DNA of 64,000 nt, from NCBI RefSeq assembly GCF_030519355.1, contig NZ_JAUMKC010000005.1:186001-250000 (forward strand), read 5' to 3'. This DNA is from Mucilaginibacter sp. L3T2-6. Its GTDB lineage: Bacteria > Bacteroidota > Bacteroidia > Sphingobacteriales > Sphingobacteriaceae. A program made the translations under genes and the position numbers. Below are positions 16,249 through 25,285 of this stretch, one piece after another. Positions within the stretch are counted from its first letter, which is position 1. Every line of letters starts with the position of its first letter. Under the pieces are notes generated by a model, which did no database searches, was not told where the DNA came from, and saw nothing but the letters and a program-made list of their open reading frames with translations.

Positions 16249-17358
16249 ATGAAAAACATCCATTTTAAACCACTTAATTTACTTTACAACATCCTGGTTG
16301 CAATAGTAATTTCATTCATTTTTAGCGTACAAATCACCTATACCGTTGGCGCTTCATTGCTATTAGGTGTAGCGCTTGGCTTTCGCAATAAAAACCAACT
16401 TTTAGGCATAGTCCGCACAGGGGTAGCTGTAGAAATTTGGGAATCTGATATAGAAGAGGCGATTTTTAAAGATAACTCTTTTATTAACCAATCTAAGGAC
16501 GTAAGCGGCGATGTATTAGGCGGCGCTGTAGTTCATCACCCGCAATCAGGCGGCCCCGGTAATGTGGTTAAAAACCGTTTAAGCGTTCCGGCTGATGTTC
16601 GCAAGCGTACTGATACGATTAATACCTACGCGCTGGATGAGTACACATCTGACCCGCTTTATATCCCCAACGCTGATACTGTACAGTTAAGCTATGATAA
16701 GCGTAACAGCGCGCTGGGTGAAGATAAATTAAAGCTTCAGCAGGAAGTTGCAGAAAACATGCTTTATAACTGGAGCAATGGCATGCCAGCAGGGCGCGTA
16801 TTGCGCACGCTTGGCGTTAAAGAAGATGGCACCGATGACCTTGTAGCGGCTACCGCACCAGGTGCAACCGGTCAGCGTAAAGCGACAAGGGTAACAGATT
16901 TGCAGATCGGACGGACTTTCCTTGCCAACGAAAACCGCTTTTTCTCTATGGGCATGAATGCCCTTGTCCCTTCTAACCTGCTGGCGCAGATGTTCCCGGC
17001 AAATAACCTGGTAACCACTACCGCAATGGCATCAGTGACCGAACAGGAACGCCGGAACGGATTAATGTACAAAGCGCAGGGATTTGACATCCGCGAGCGC
17101 AGTACCGTTCTTATTGTAGACGTTAACGGCAATATCAAAGCACCTGGCGCAGCTTCAGACCCTACTGATAGCGAAGGTATATTGTTATGGTGGGGCATGG
17201 CCGTAGAGCGTGCGCTTGGCGATATTAAATTCTTTGAGAAACTGGGCGACCCGCAATTTTATGGCGACATCTATTCTTTCCTTGTACGTATGGGCGGAAG
17301 CGCATGCCGTACCAACAAAGAAGGCATAATGGTTTTAGCGCCTGGTTTGACAGCATAA
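16249..17358 (+). CDS. Major capsid protein with hydrophobic N-terminal extension
   Basis: 369 residues. From about residue 55 it fits the HK97-fold capsid of Bacteroidota transposable phages: VEIWESDIEEAIFKDNSF, then VHHPQSGG, VRKRTDTINTYALDEY, and a C-terminal RMGGSACRTNKEGIMVL. The first 50 residues contain two strongly hydrophobic stretches (LLYNILVAIVISFIFSV and VGASLLLGVALGF). No later methionine gives a plausible start, so the extension appears real; it is probably a delta-domain equivalent removed by the upstream protease. A family with hydrophobic leaders exists in other Bacteroidota phages (from memory). Confidence 0.8.
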   Translation: MKNIHFKPLNLLYNILVAIVISFIFSVQITYTVGASLLLGVALGFRNKNQLLGIVRTGVAVEIWESDIEEAIFKDNSFINQSKDVSGDVLGGAVVHHPQSGGPGNVVKNRLSVPADVRKRTDTINTYALDEYTSDPLYIPNADTVQLSYDKRNSALGEDKLKLQQEVAENMLYNWSNGMPAGRVLRTLGVKEDGTDDLVAATAPGATGQRKATRVTDLQIGRTFLANENRFFSMGMNALVPSNLLAQMFPANNLVTTTAMASVTEQERRNGLMYKAQGFDIRERSTVLIVDVNGNIKAPGAASDPTDSEGILLWWGMAVERALGDIKFFEKLGDPQFYGDIYSFLVRMGGSACRTNKEGIMVLAPGLTA

Positions 17359-17435
17359 CCCCCGATAACCCCCTCAATCAACGATAGCAGCAACCGCACC
17401 CCGGCGCGCAGCCGGGGTGCAATACCGGAAACCCA

Positions 17436-17948
17436 ATGAAACTATTTGCAGAACGGCTTTTAAAAACATACGACTGGCACAGCGCCGAAAGCTTTTTCCA
17501 TAGCCTGGCACCCTCGTTTAAATACAATGTGCATATCGGCTTACTGATCGGCAGCGCAGTGTGGGTAGATGTAGATAAGGTGTTCGGACTGGATAATGTT
17601 GGATTTGTTGGACTGGTGGCCGTGTTCATTATGGAACTGGTTACCGGCATCAGCGCCGCTATCGTGAGAAAGGAAAGCATCAGCAGCGTGAAGCTGTCGC
17701 GCTTCGGGCTTAAGCTGGCCTGTTACCTGGTGCTGATCGGGGCCAGCTATGGCCTATCAAAAAGTTTCGAGGCCCATAAAAAAACAGTAGCCGCCTGGGC
17801 GTTCGACTGGCTCAACGTGTTCCTGATCGTGCAGATAGCACTGGAGAACATTATCAGCATTCTTGAAAACCTTGCCGTTATCAGCGGCAAGGATAAGACG
17901 GCATGGATAAACAAAATTCAAAACGTATTTAAATCAACAGAGGGATGA
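17436..17948 (+). CDS. Phage holin (holin 4 / PF05105-like)
   Basis: 170 residues with four likely membrane helices, including FVGLVAVFIMELVTGI and ACYLVLIGASYGL, the charged loop RKESISSVKLSRFGLK, and a C-terminal helix LENIISILENLAVISGK. This is the layout of the phage holin family seen in Firmicutes and Bacteroidota. It would permeabilise the inner membrane at lysis. Its stop overlaps the next gene by 4 bases. Confidence 0.8.
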   Translation: MKLFAERLLKTYDWHSAESFFHSLAPSFKYNVHIGLLIGSAVWVDVDKVFGLDNVGFVGLVAVFIMELVTGISAAIVRKESISSVKLSRFGLKLACYLVLIGASYGLSKSFEAHKKTVAAWAFDWLNVFLIVQIALENIISILENLAVISGKDKTAWINKIQNVFKSTEG

Positions 17949-18475
17949 GAAAAGCTGCATTGATTATTATCGGGTTGGCAGGTGCCGGATGCGGAAGTGT
18001 AAAGCATACCATCAATACCGATACCAGCGTAACACAGGTAACCCTGCGGAAAGCCGACAGCAGTTCTGTTACCGAAACAATTACAAAATTTTACAGCGAC
18101 AGCCTGCAAGGGCAGTCGTTCATACCGGCAGACAGCCTGACCAGCGATACAGCCGGGTACATAATACACGGCCAGTCTACAGGCCTGTCGTTCTTTGAAA
18201 CCCTTACGCCGTTAAAAACGGCAGGTGGCAAACTGGCCGGGTTCAAGGCCAGCTATACTGCCATCGCAAAGCCTAAAGCAATAACCAGCACCACACAGAC
18301 AGAGCAGGCCGATGTCCGCGAGACGATGCAAAAGGATTCCGCCGTAAAGGTGCAATCCGCCACTACAACAAAAGCAGGGCTTAGCGTACCCTGGTGGTGC
18401 TGGTTATTAGCCGGGTTAGCCACCGTTGGTGTGGCCTGGTATCTGTTTAAAAAGTATTCACCCATAAAACTATAA
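17945..18475 (+). CDS. Candidate unimolecular spanin (lipoprotein plus C-terminal TM)
   Basis: 176 residues. An N-terminal signal ends in a relaxed lipobox with Cys16 (LAGAGC), and a single membrane helix lies at residues about 149-168, followed by KKYSPIKL. An outer-membrane lipid anchor joined to an inner-membrane helix through a periplasmic stretch is the architecture of unimolecular spanins such as T1 gp11. It is translationally coupled to the holin. The lipobox has Gly at -3 instead of the usual Leu, so lipidation is not certain. Confidence 0.6.
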   Translation: MRKAALIIIGLAGAGCGSVKHTINTDTSVTQVTLRKADSSSVTETITKFYSDSLQGQSFIPADSLTSDTAGYIIHGQSTGLSFFETLTPLKTAGGKLAGFKASYTAIAKPKAITSTTQTEQADVRETMQKDSAVKVQSATTTKAGLSVPWWCWLLAGLATVGVAWYLFKKYSPIKL

Positions 18476-18481
18476 CACACA

Positions 18482-18919
18482 ATGAAAAAATTACTTTTCT
18501 TTTTTGGCATAGCCTTGTTTTCGTTCACGGCTGTAAATGCGCAGTCGGTAGTTAAGCCCCTCCAAAGCGATGTAACCGTTCACAAAGCCGGGCTGGACAC
18601 GGTAACTAATGCCGCCTCGGTATCGCAGGTATTGCAGATACCCGGAAACCCGGCCATCATCACCATACAGGCGGCAGTTACCAAACTGACCGGCTCGCCT
18701 GGCGGCTCCGTAAAGCTGTACGGCTCGGTAGATGGCGTCAGGTACGACTTTGCCACCACCTCGACAGATACGCTGGCGGTGGCGAACGTGGCAGGCGCAC
18801 AGGTCAAGACCTGGAAGCTTACGGGTAACGCCTTTCAGTATTACAAGGCCATCTATAAGAGTAACAACAGCAGCCAAACATCCACCGTCTCCAACGCCGC
18901 GTTGATTCGCGGCAAATAA
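18482..18919 (+). CDS. Exported hypothetical protein in phage late operon
   Basis: The first 20 residues (MKKLLFFFGIALFSFTAVNA) are a clear signal peptide ending NAQS. The mature part is strand-rich and Thr/Val/Ser-rich, with GGSVKLYGSVDGVRYDF, resembling small beta-sandwich surface proteins. No family recognised. Its place in the late operon, between spanin candidate and tail genes, suggests export during the lytic phase or a moron function. Confidence 0.6.
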   Translation: MKKLLFFFGIALFSFTAVNAQSVVKPLQSDVTVHKAGLDTVTNAASVSQVLQIPGNPAIITIQAAVTKLTGSPGGSVKLYGSVDGVRYDFATTSTDTLAVANVAGAQVKTWKLTGNAFQYYKAIYKSNNSSQTSTVSNAALIRGK

Positions 18920-18990
18920 CAGATAAAGCAGCAGCCTGACCTTATCACTACAATTTAACAAACTAAAAAACCTTTTAAAATACTTTTAAA

Positions 18991-19449
18991 ATGGAATTAA
19001 AAGAAAGAGCAAAAGAGATATTCGCCAATCACTCGGCGCATGATACGGTACACTTTACCAGCGATGGCCAGCCGTTTTTTAAGCACCATGATGCGTGGAA
19101 CCATTCGCATTCGCTGAAGGATAAAACCATCACCCGGATTGAAAAAGACGACATGGACAAAGCCACCAACAACCACGACGACAAAGCCGCAGCAGTCAGA
19201 AAGCTTGAGTTTGTAATTATAGGTGCTAAAACTATCTATAATAAATATCTACAAGCACTGCCAGCCAAAAAGGAAGAACTGGATAAAGCCATAGCTGCAG
19301 CCGGTGCCGAAGGTGCCGACGATAAAGCGAAAAAAGCCTCGGAAAAACTGCAAAAGGCGTATGATGAGACTGTCGCCAAATCAAACGAAGCGTTAACCAA
19401 GTTGCAAACACTCGAAGCCGAACTGGCAAAGCTGCAAGGCGCTGAATAA
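18991..19449 (+). CDS. Hypothetical phage protein with coiled coil
   Basis: 152 residues. The N-terminal part (HFTSDGQPFFKHHDAWNHS) is histidine-rich; the C-terminal half is a long alanine/lysine/glutamate helix, probably coiled coil (LEAELAKLQGAE at the end). Between capsid and tail tube genes such proteins may be head decoration or head-tail joining proteins, but the sequence does not settle this. Confidence 0.6.
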   Translation: MELKERAKEIFANHSAHDTVHFTSDGQPFFKHHDAWNHSHSLKDKTITRIEKDDMDKATNNHDDKAAAVRKLEFVIIGAKTIYNKYLQALPAKKEELDKAIAAAGAEGADDKAKKASEKLQKAYDETVAKSNEALTKLQTLEAELAKLQGAE

Positions 19450-19497
19450 ATACGGTAAGCCTCCACGCAATTCGTATTTGTCTTGAAATTAGTTTTT

Positions 19498-19511
19498 AAC
19501 CCCTATTAAAA
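19498..19511 (+). promoter_or_regulatory. AACCCCTATTAAAA leader motif upstream of tail tube gene
   Basis: Exact copy of the 14-base string at 16221-16234, ending 7 bases before the ATG at 19519. Confidence 0.5.
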
Positions 19512-19518
19512 ATACACA

Positions 19519-20292
19519 ATGTCAGAAAAAAGAACTTTCGGTATAAAGTCCGTTAAGCTGGGCGATATACCTGACGACGGCACGATGTCGACCGTGTTGG
19601 CACAGCTGGCACTAACCTATAAGGATAGCGCCAGCATAAAAGAAGCCGACCCCACCACTACCGACTTTTGGGCAGAGGAAGAGGACTTCCCTATAGAATC
19701 GATAAACGAGCAGGGCGATATTATGATCGCATGGTCGATAACCGATTTGACCGATGAAACACTGGAAACGCTGAAAGCGGGTACGGTAGTAGGCGGCGGA
19801 TGGGAAATGTCCCGCGTTATCGTGAATATCGAAAAAGCATTACAGATCATCAGCAAGCGCGATATACTGTTCGAAGTACCCCGCGCTAAGATAACCGCTG
19901 TAATCAATATCGATCTCGGTAAAGCAAAGATCGGCCTGGTGGACATTAAAGCCAAGGTACTGCTGCCAAAGAACCCTGTGGTAAGCCCGTTGGGCATCAA
20001 AACTTACACCGCCCCCGTAGTTGACGCAGGCGACGCGCAATCGGTAGCGGTGGCCGTTCACATTGCTACGCTTACCGGCACCGCAACGCCGTTCCGCGGC
20101 ACCGCAACTTACCAATGGACAGTAAAGAGCAAGCCAAACGGTGCCGATGCGCCGGTAATGGCAACGCCTGCCGCCCTGGTAAACAATGTTACCGGCTTAA
20201 CCACCGTTGGCGACTACGTGTTCACCCTCACCGCTACCGACAGCAACGGCTATTCGGCCAGCGATGATGTAACCATCACCATAACCGCGTAA
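19519..20292 (+). CDS. Major tail tube protein with C-terminal Ig-like domain
   Basis: 257 residues. Residues 1-160 are a strand-rich domain ending with RDILFEVPRAKITAVINIDLG, compatible with a siphovirus tail tube subunit. Residues about 167-257 form a separate Ig/PKD-like domain (VVDAGDAQSVAV, TYQWTVKSKPNG, GDYVFTLTATDSNG, DDVTITITA). Siphovirus tail tubes often carry such an Ig-like decoration exposed on the outside. Upstream of the tail assembly chaperone and tape measure, which supports the call. Confidence 0.7.
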   Translation: MSEKRTFGIKSVKLGDIPDDGTMSTVLAQLALTYKDSASIKEADPTTTDFWAEEEDFPIESINEQGDIMIAWSITDLTDETLETLKAGTVVGGGWEMSRVIVNIEKALQIISKRDILFEVPRAKITAVINIDLGKAKIGLVDIKAKVLLPKNPVVSPLGIKTYTAPVVDAGDAQSVAVAVHIATLTGTATPFRGTATYQWTVKSKPNGADAPVMATPAALVNNVTGLTTVGDYVFTLTATDSNGYSASDDVTITITA

Positions 20293-20296
20293 GGCT

Positions 20297-20764
20297 GTGA
20301 AAAACATCGAACTTAACGCAGCTGAAAGGCTGCTGGACAGAGGAATAAAGGTGCCGGTAACGGCGCCTTTATTATTCCGGCTGTTTGGTAAACGCAAAAT
20401 AAACGTGGTGGTGCGCATGCCATACCTCGGCACGCTGTACCGCATCAGCGCCCTGTTTTTAAGCATGGGCATCAGCGATGACCGGCTAAAGGATATGACC
20501 GGCGAAAACATACACAACCTGTTTGCGAAGCACGGTAAGACGCTGACGAAGATCGTCGCACAGGCGCTGCTTAACGGCTGGCTTACCGGCTGGCTTTTTG
20601 CCCGGCCCGTTGCAGCCTGGCTTTACTGGAGGCTGAATAACGTACAGCTGCTAACCTTAGCCGACACGCTGGTGTCGCTTACCGGCAGCGACGCTTTTAC
20701 CAATACTATCAGGTTGGTGCGGATGATGAAGAGGACAGCGCCCAATCAGAGCCAAACAGCTTAG
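20297..20764 (+). CDS. Tail assembly chaperone, 0-frame product
   Basis: 155 residues from a GTG start 4 bases after the tail tube stop. It lies where siphoviruses encode tail assembly chaperones, directly upstream of the tape measure gene. It is basic with a helical core (ALLNGWLTGWLFARPVAAWL). In frame -1 the DNA is open from 20641 to 20982, so a longer frameshift product is likely, as with lambda gpG/gpGT. Confidence 0.65.
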   Translation: MKNIELNAAERLLDRGIKVPVTAPLLFRLFGKRKINVVVRMPYLGTLYRISALFLSMGISDDRLKDMTGENIHNLFAKHGKTLTKIVAQALLNGWLTGWLFARPVAAWLYWRLNNVQLLTLADTLVSLTGSDAFTNTIRLVRMMKRTAPNQSQTA

Positions 20765-20982
20765 GGGAGTTAACATGCCTCGGCATGAATAGCCCCTGGG
20801 GAATCGAGATAAATATTTTAAAGGAATTGCACTGGACGCGCCACTACCTGCTGTGGCGCATACCGTGGCCGCACGTGCAGCTGATGCTGGCGGATGCGCC
20901 CCGGTTTAAAACAGGGAAAACAGAGCCGAAAGGCAGGGAACTGGAAAGCCTGGAAGATTTTGAGGACTTTTTGAAACTGTAA
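20641..20982 (+). CDS. -1 frame extension of tail assembly chaperone (programmed frameshift)
   Basis: The frame is open from just after a TAA at 20638-20640. A -1 slip on TTTT at 20695-20698 (Phe TTT re-pairs on TTT) would join residue 134 of the 0-frame protein to YQYYQVGADDEEDSAQSE.. and yield about 228 residues. The extension continues LGMNSPWGIEINILKELHW and ends about 2 bases before the tape measure ATG. An independent start at ATG 20785 (65 aa) is the alternative. No classic X-XXY-YYZ heptamer is present, so the slip site is a proposal. Confidence 0.6.
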   Translation, partial: RTAANLSRHAGVAYRQRRFYQYYQVGADDEEDSAQSEPNSLGELTCLGMNSPWGIEINILKELHWTRHYLLWRIPWPHVQLMLADAPRFKTGKTEPKGRELESLEDFEDFLKL

Positions 20983-20984
20983 CA

Positions 20985-23900
20985 ATGGACGAGGAATTAG
21001 GCCCGATTAGTATAGAGTTTGTTATCAATAACAACCTGCTGAAAGCCGACGCTGCACAGGCCGAAGCCACTTTGCAGGGCGTTACCTCGCGCGTGGAAGC
21101 CGGTGCCACCAGTGCAGCCGCTGCTATTCAAAAACTCGTAAACAAAGGCGGGTTTTCTGACAGCGCCGCCGAGGTGCAGGCTTACGCAGATTCGCTGCAA
21201 GCTGCTGGAGACACCGGGCGCGTAGCTTTGAGCGGTACAGATGAACTGATACGCGCCTTAAATGCCGATTTGGAAGCCGGGGTAATTACCGCTGCGCAGT
21301 TTCAAACAGAAGTTGAAGCCATCGCCGCCGCTGAAACTTATTGGGCCGAACAAACAGCCGTTACCAATGCTGAACAGGTAGAGCAGTTGGGACTGCTTGA
21401 AGAATTGAAAGTAACGTTAACACAGTTGCAGGCGCTGAAACTTACTGCACAATCACCGCAGGACTTAAAGCGAATAAATCTTGCCATACAGGAAACCGAA
21501 GCCGAGGTGACCAAATTCTCAAACCTCGGAAAAAAAGGCTTTGATGAGTTTGGCAATAAGGTAAAGCAAAGCGCCGGTTTTGTCAATACAGCGTGGGGTG
21601 GATTAAGGAAGCTTGCGCAAATACTGCCTGGCATTGGCATTGCTGGTATTATTGCTTTTGCCACCGGCCCGGTTATCGAATGGTTGTCGGCATTATTTAA
21701 AGGACGCGATGCACTTAACCAGGTTAAGCAAAATTTACAGGCGCTAATTGATGTACAGAAACAAGCAGCAGAAATAGCCGGGAGCGGCCTTGCCAGTCTC
21801 AAATTATACTACAAAGCTGCAACAGATGTAAATTCTGCTATGGCTGACAGAATAGCCGCCGCGAACGAACTTAAAAAGCTTTACCCTGACGAGTTTGCAA
21901 ACGTCTCCGAATTGGAGATAGCAAACGGTAAACTTGCTGGTAGTTACGATATGGTTACCAAAAGCATACTGGCGCAGGCACAGGCGCAGGCATCGCTTAA
22001 AAAAATAACGGAGCTAACCAGCCAAATACAGGAAATAAATTTTCAGCAAGATCAGCGCCGCGCTAAGCTGATCGACGATATAAACTCGGCAAAGCGGCGC
22101 GGGAATATTCCATCCGGCACCGGTTCGCAATCATCCATATCTGGTGGGGGCGCATCTGTGATAAGTTCAGTTATAACACTTCAAGATCAAGTTACAGGGC
22201 TTAGTGAGTATGCCACAAAAGACATAAAAGCTTTAGAGGAACAAAAAGAAGTTTACCAAAAACAGGTTGACTACCTGCTAAATGCAGCCGGTGGTGCTGC
22301 CAAAATTGCGCAGCAATTGCTTAATGGCAATAAGCTGATTTCAGACCCTTTAAAGCAATTTGATGATATAATTAAGAACGCGAACGGCCCCGCTGTTTTA
22401 GAAGTTCTTAAAAAATCACTACAGGCTAAACTGGATGCGCTTGCACCAAACGATGCACAAATAAAGATTTACCAGGATAAAATACGCAAGGTAGAGGAAT
22501 TGTTAAAAGCCTATTCCCCTAAAACGACAGATGGCAAATCTGCTGAAAACGCTGCCGCTGAAGCTTTAAAAAGGCAACAAAATTTGCTACAGCAGATATT
22601 TGATGTAAATGATAGCTACAGGCGTAAGGAACTGACTGCCGACCAAATGGCGATACAGGCAGTCGTTGATAAATATGACCAACTACGCGCAAAGATTACG
22701 GAATTTAATGCCAATCCTAAGAACGTTAATAAAATCGGCGATAGCATCCTCACCCGTATAGATGCCGCTGAAAACTCGGCTGTAGATACGCAGGAGGTTC
22801 GTAATCAAAACAAGCATATCGCCGAGGATATAGAGGTTAAAAAGAAAATGTATGCCGACTATGAGGCTTATAAGGCTAAAGTAGGCAGCGATTCTGCAAA
22901 TATGGAGTATGCAGACTTGTTGAAGTCGGGAAAAGACTTTGGCGATTATTTGAATACTATTTATCAAAGTGCTGATAAACTTTACCATAGCTATGCAAGC
23001 GATGTGAGCGGCGCAGCCCAGGAACGCCGCGACCTGGTGCAAAAGCAGATCGACCAAAACCGGGAAGCGCAGAAAAAGGCGCTGCAAAACTTGCTGGAAG
23101 ATACAGCAACCTATGAAGAGCAGCGGCAGGCGATCTTAGAAACCGGCGCTGATGCTGAAAAGAAACTGCTGGATGCCGGGCAAAACGAACGCGCCGCACA
23201 GGTAAGGAAAAATACGCAGGATGAACTGACCGCGCTGGATGAGGCACAGGTTAAAAAGCTGGATGCTTACAAGGAACTTTTTAGCGGTGTTTATACGCTT
23301 ACCCAGTCGCAAACACGCCGGGATATAGCGGCTATCCAAACTTATATTGATACCGCATTGAAAGCCGGTAAAATAACAAAAGAGGCGTACGACAAGATAA
23401 ACCATGAACTAAAAAATGCAACGAATTTAGCTGATAGCGACCTTCCGGAAAAGTTTATTGAGGTGGGCAGCGCCTTGCAGCAATGGGGCAGTGAGCTGTC
23501 GTATTTTGATGATACGCTCGGCCATGTGCTGGGAACGCTGGGAAGCGTAGTATCGGGCATCGGCAGCATAAAGGGCAATCTGAATACCCTGGGCAGCGAC
23601 AGCGCCACCAGTCTTTCAAAATTAAGCGCCGGGTTAGGGATCGTCGGCACGGCCATAGGCGTGGTGACTACCGTTGTGGGTTTATTCAGCAACGCCAAAC
23701 AAAAGGCCGAGCAGGAACAATATAACCTCGATCTGCAAATAAAAGCCATTGAGGCGGTAAACAAGGGGCTGCAACGTCAATTAGAGTTGACTAAGCAGAT
23801 TTACGGCCCGGAACGGGTTAGCGGCTACCTGAAGGCGCTGGCCGATATAGCCGCTGCGCAGGAAAAGGCCTTTAATACTTTATCCGGCAAAATACAGCTG

Positions 23901-24815
23901 ACCGGCGACAAGCTGACCGACGAGGCCATCGGCAAATACAACAGCGGTCAGGATATATCGAATTTTTGGAAAGAGGCCATCGAGAACGGCGAGAAAACCG
24001 GCAAGGTATTTACGCTGGCCGGTAAGTCGCTGGAAGACTTGCAAAAGCTGATGGACAGCGGTAAACTGGATGCCAGCACCCAGGCGATAATACAAAGCCT
24101 GATCGACTTACAGCAGCAGGCCATCGACACGCAAAACGCGATTAAATCGGAATTTACCGGCAGCACGTTCGACGACCTGGTATCGGGTATCAAAGATTTG
24201 CTTTTCAATGTAAACGCCACCGCGCAGGATTGGGGCAACGACTTTACTAAAATCATTCATAACTCCGTAGAAAAAGGCTTTGAAACGCAGTTCATCGAAA
24301 AGCAGATGCAGGCCTTTTACGATGATTTGGCGAAGTACACGCAGGCCGATGGCGGCATATTATCGAAAGACAGCATCGCCAAGCTGCAAGCCGAATACGA
24401 CAAGATAAAAGGCGACCTGCAAACCGAATTGCAGCAGGTGCAGCAGGCTACAGGCATTACTTTGTCGCCCATTGATAACACCGGTAGCACAACCAGCAGT
24501 CCTTCGGCAATATCCGGGCAAATATCCGGCATCACCGAAACGCAGGCTAACGCGCTGGAAGGTATCGGGCGCGGCATGCAGCTGTCGCTGGTAAAAAGCA
24601 ATGAACTGCTGGAGGCTGGCGTAGCCAACCAGGAAGCGCAGCTGGCTGAAATGAAAAAGCAGACGCTGCTGCAAATGCAGATCGCCGCAAACACCAAACG
24701 CACAGCGGATAATACCGACGTGCTGCCGACTATGGCCAGCAGCTTAACCAGCATCGACAAGAACACAAAAGACACCAGCGGCAACATTTTACGCGCTGCC
24801 GGTATAACCAAATAA
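20985..24815 (+). CDS. Tail tape measure protein
   Basis: 1276 residues, the longest gene of the prophage. Long alanine- and glutamine-rich helical/coiled-coil stretches alternate with hydrophobic segments (ILPGIGIAGIIAFATGPVI near residue 220, and LGIVGTAIGVVTTVVGLF in the C-terminal third), which is characteristic of tape measure proteins that set tail length and help DNA pass the membrane. By the usual rule of about 1.5 angstrom per residue, the tail would be roughly 190 nm. It follows the chaperone and precedes tail-tip genes. Confidence 0.9.
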   Translation: MDEELGPISIEFVINNNLLKADAAQAEATLQGVTSRVEAGATSAAAAIQKLVNKGGFSDSAAEVQAYADSLQAAGDTGRVALSGTDELIRALNADLEAGVITAAQFQTEVEAIAAAETYWAEQTAVTNAEQVEQLGLLEELKVTLTQLQALKLTAQSPQDLKRINLAIQETEAEVTKFSNLGKKGFDEFGNKVKQSAGFVNTAWGGLRKLAQILPGIGIAGIIAFATGPVIEWLSALFKGRDALNQVKQNLQALIDVQKQAAEIAGSGLASLKLYYKAATDVNSAMADRIAAANELKKLYPDEFANVSELEIANGKLAGSYDMVTKSILAQAQAQASLKKITELTSQIQEINFQQDQRRAKLIDDINSAKRRGNIPSGTGSQSSISGGGASVISSVITLQDQVTGLSEYATKDIKALEEQKEVYQKQVDYLLNAAGGAAKIAQQLLNGNKLISDPLKQFDDIIKNANGPAVLEVLKKSLQAKLDALAPNDAQIKIYQDKIRKVEELLKAYSPKTTDGKSAENAAAEALKRQQNLLQQIFDVNDSYRRKELTADQMAIQAVVDKYDQLRAKITEFNANPKNVNKIGDSILTRIDAAENSAVDTQEVRNQNKHIAEDIEVKKKMYADYEAYKAKVGSDSANMEYADLLKSGKDFGDYLNTIYQSADKLYHSYASDVSGAAQERRDLVQKQIDQNREAQKKALQNLLEDTATYEEQRQAILETGADAEKKLLDAGQNERAAQVRKNTQDELTALDEAQVKKLDAYKELFSGVYTLTQSQTRRDIAAIQTYIDTALKAGKITKEAYDKINHELKNATNLADSDLPEKFIEVGSALQQWGSELSYFDDTLGHVLGTLGSVVSGIGSIKGNLNTLGSDSATSLSKLSAGLGIVGTAIGVVTTVVGLFSNAKQKAEQEQYNLDLQIKAIEAVNKGLQRQLELTKQIYGPERVSGYLKALADIAAAQEKAFNTLSGKIQLTGDKLTDEAIGKYNSGQDISNFWKEAIENGEKTGKVFTLAGKSLEDLQKLMDSGKLDASTQAIIQSLIDLQQQAIDTQNAIKSEFTGSTFDDLVSGIKDLLFNVNATAQDWGNDFTKIIHNSVEKGFETQFIEKQMQAFYDDLAKYTQADGGILSKDSIAKLQAEYDKIKGDLQTELQQVQQATGITLSPIDNTGSTTSSPSAISGQISGITETQANALEGIGRGMQLSLVKSNELLEAGVANQEAQLAEMKKQTLLQMQIAANTKRTADNTDVLPTMASSLTSIDKNTKDTSGNILRAAGITK

Positions 24816-24817
24816 CC

Positions 24818-25285
24818 ATGAGCCAGGCAACCATAAACGGAAACGAAATTTTTACCACCTATGGCCTAACCATTATGGCAGGCATGGAAACGTTTTTGGC
24901 CTACCCGAAACGTAAGGACAGCGTGAGCCACGATTGGCCGGAAGAGGAAGGCATAGACATCGACCTTTCGGAACCGCATTTTGAGGCCCGCGAGTTTACG
25001 CTGAAGGTGCTGCTGATGGGTGCCGACCGCGCCGACTTTAAAACCAAATACTATGGCCTTTTTGCCGAGTTGAGCAGCGCCAATAACATGGAGTTGTACT
25101 TTACTGACATCGACCAAACGTTCACGGTATATTTTAAGACGCAGCAGAATGTAAGCAAGGTAAAACGCAGGTTAGACACCCAAAACGTGGGCGTAACCTT
25201 CGACCTGGTATTCGGCGAAAGCGACCCGAACGATAATATAGATGTGTTCATAGTTACTGACCTGGACGAATTTATTATCGCATGA
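24818..25285 (+). CDS. Distal tail protein-like component
   Basis: 155 residues, strand-rich, 2 bases after the tape measure gene and overlapping the next gene by 4 bases. The features SEPHFEAREFTLKVLLMG and MELYFTDIDQTFTVYF suggest a small beta-barrel tail-tip protein. In siphoviruses the first gene after the tape measure encodes the distal tail hub, so this is inferred from order as well as fold-like pattern. Confidence 0.6.
   Translation: MSQATINGNEIFTTYGLTIMAGMETFLAYPKRKDSVSHDWPEEEGIDIDLSEPHFEAREFTLKVLLMGADRADFKTKYYGLFAELSSANNMELYFTDIDQTFTVYFKTQQNVSKVKRRLDTQNVGVTFDLVFGESDPNDNIDVFIVTDLDEFIIA

Noticed and set aside
18491-18961. 156-aa minus-strand ORF
   Set aside because: Antisense to the signal-peptide protein at 18482, whose leader and codon pattern are convincing.
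20785-20982. Independent 65-aa gene upstream of the tape measure
   Set aside because: The same frame is open well upstream and the amino-acid sequence looks coherent from about 20698, so a frameshift extension explains it better.
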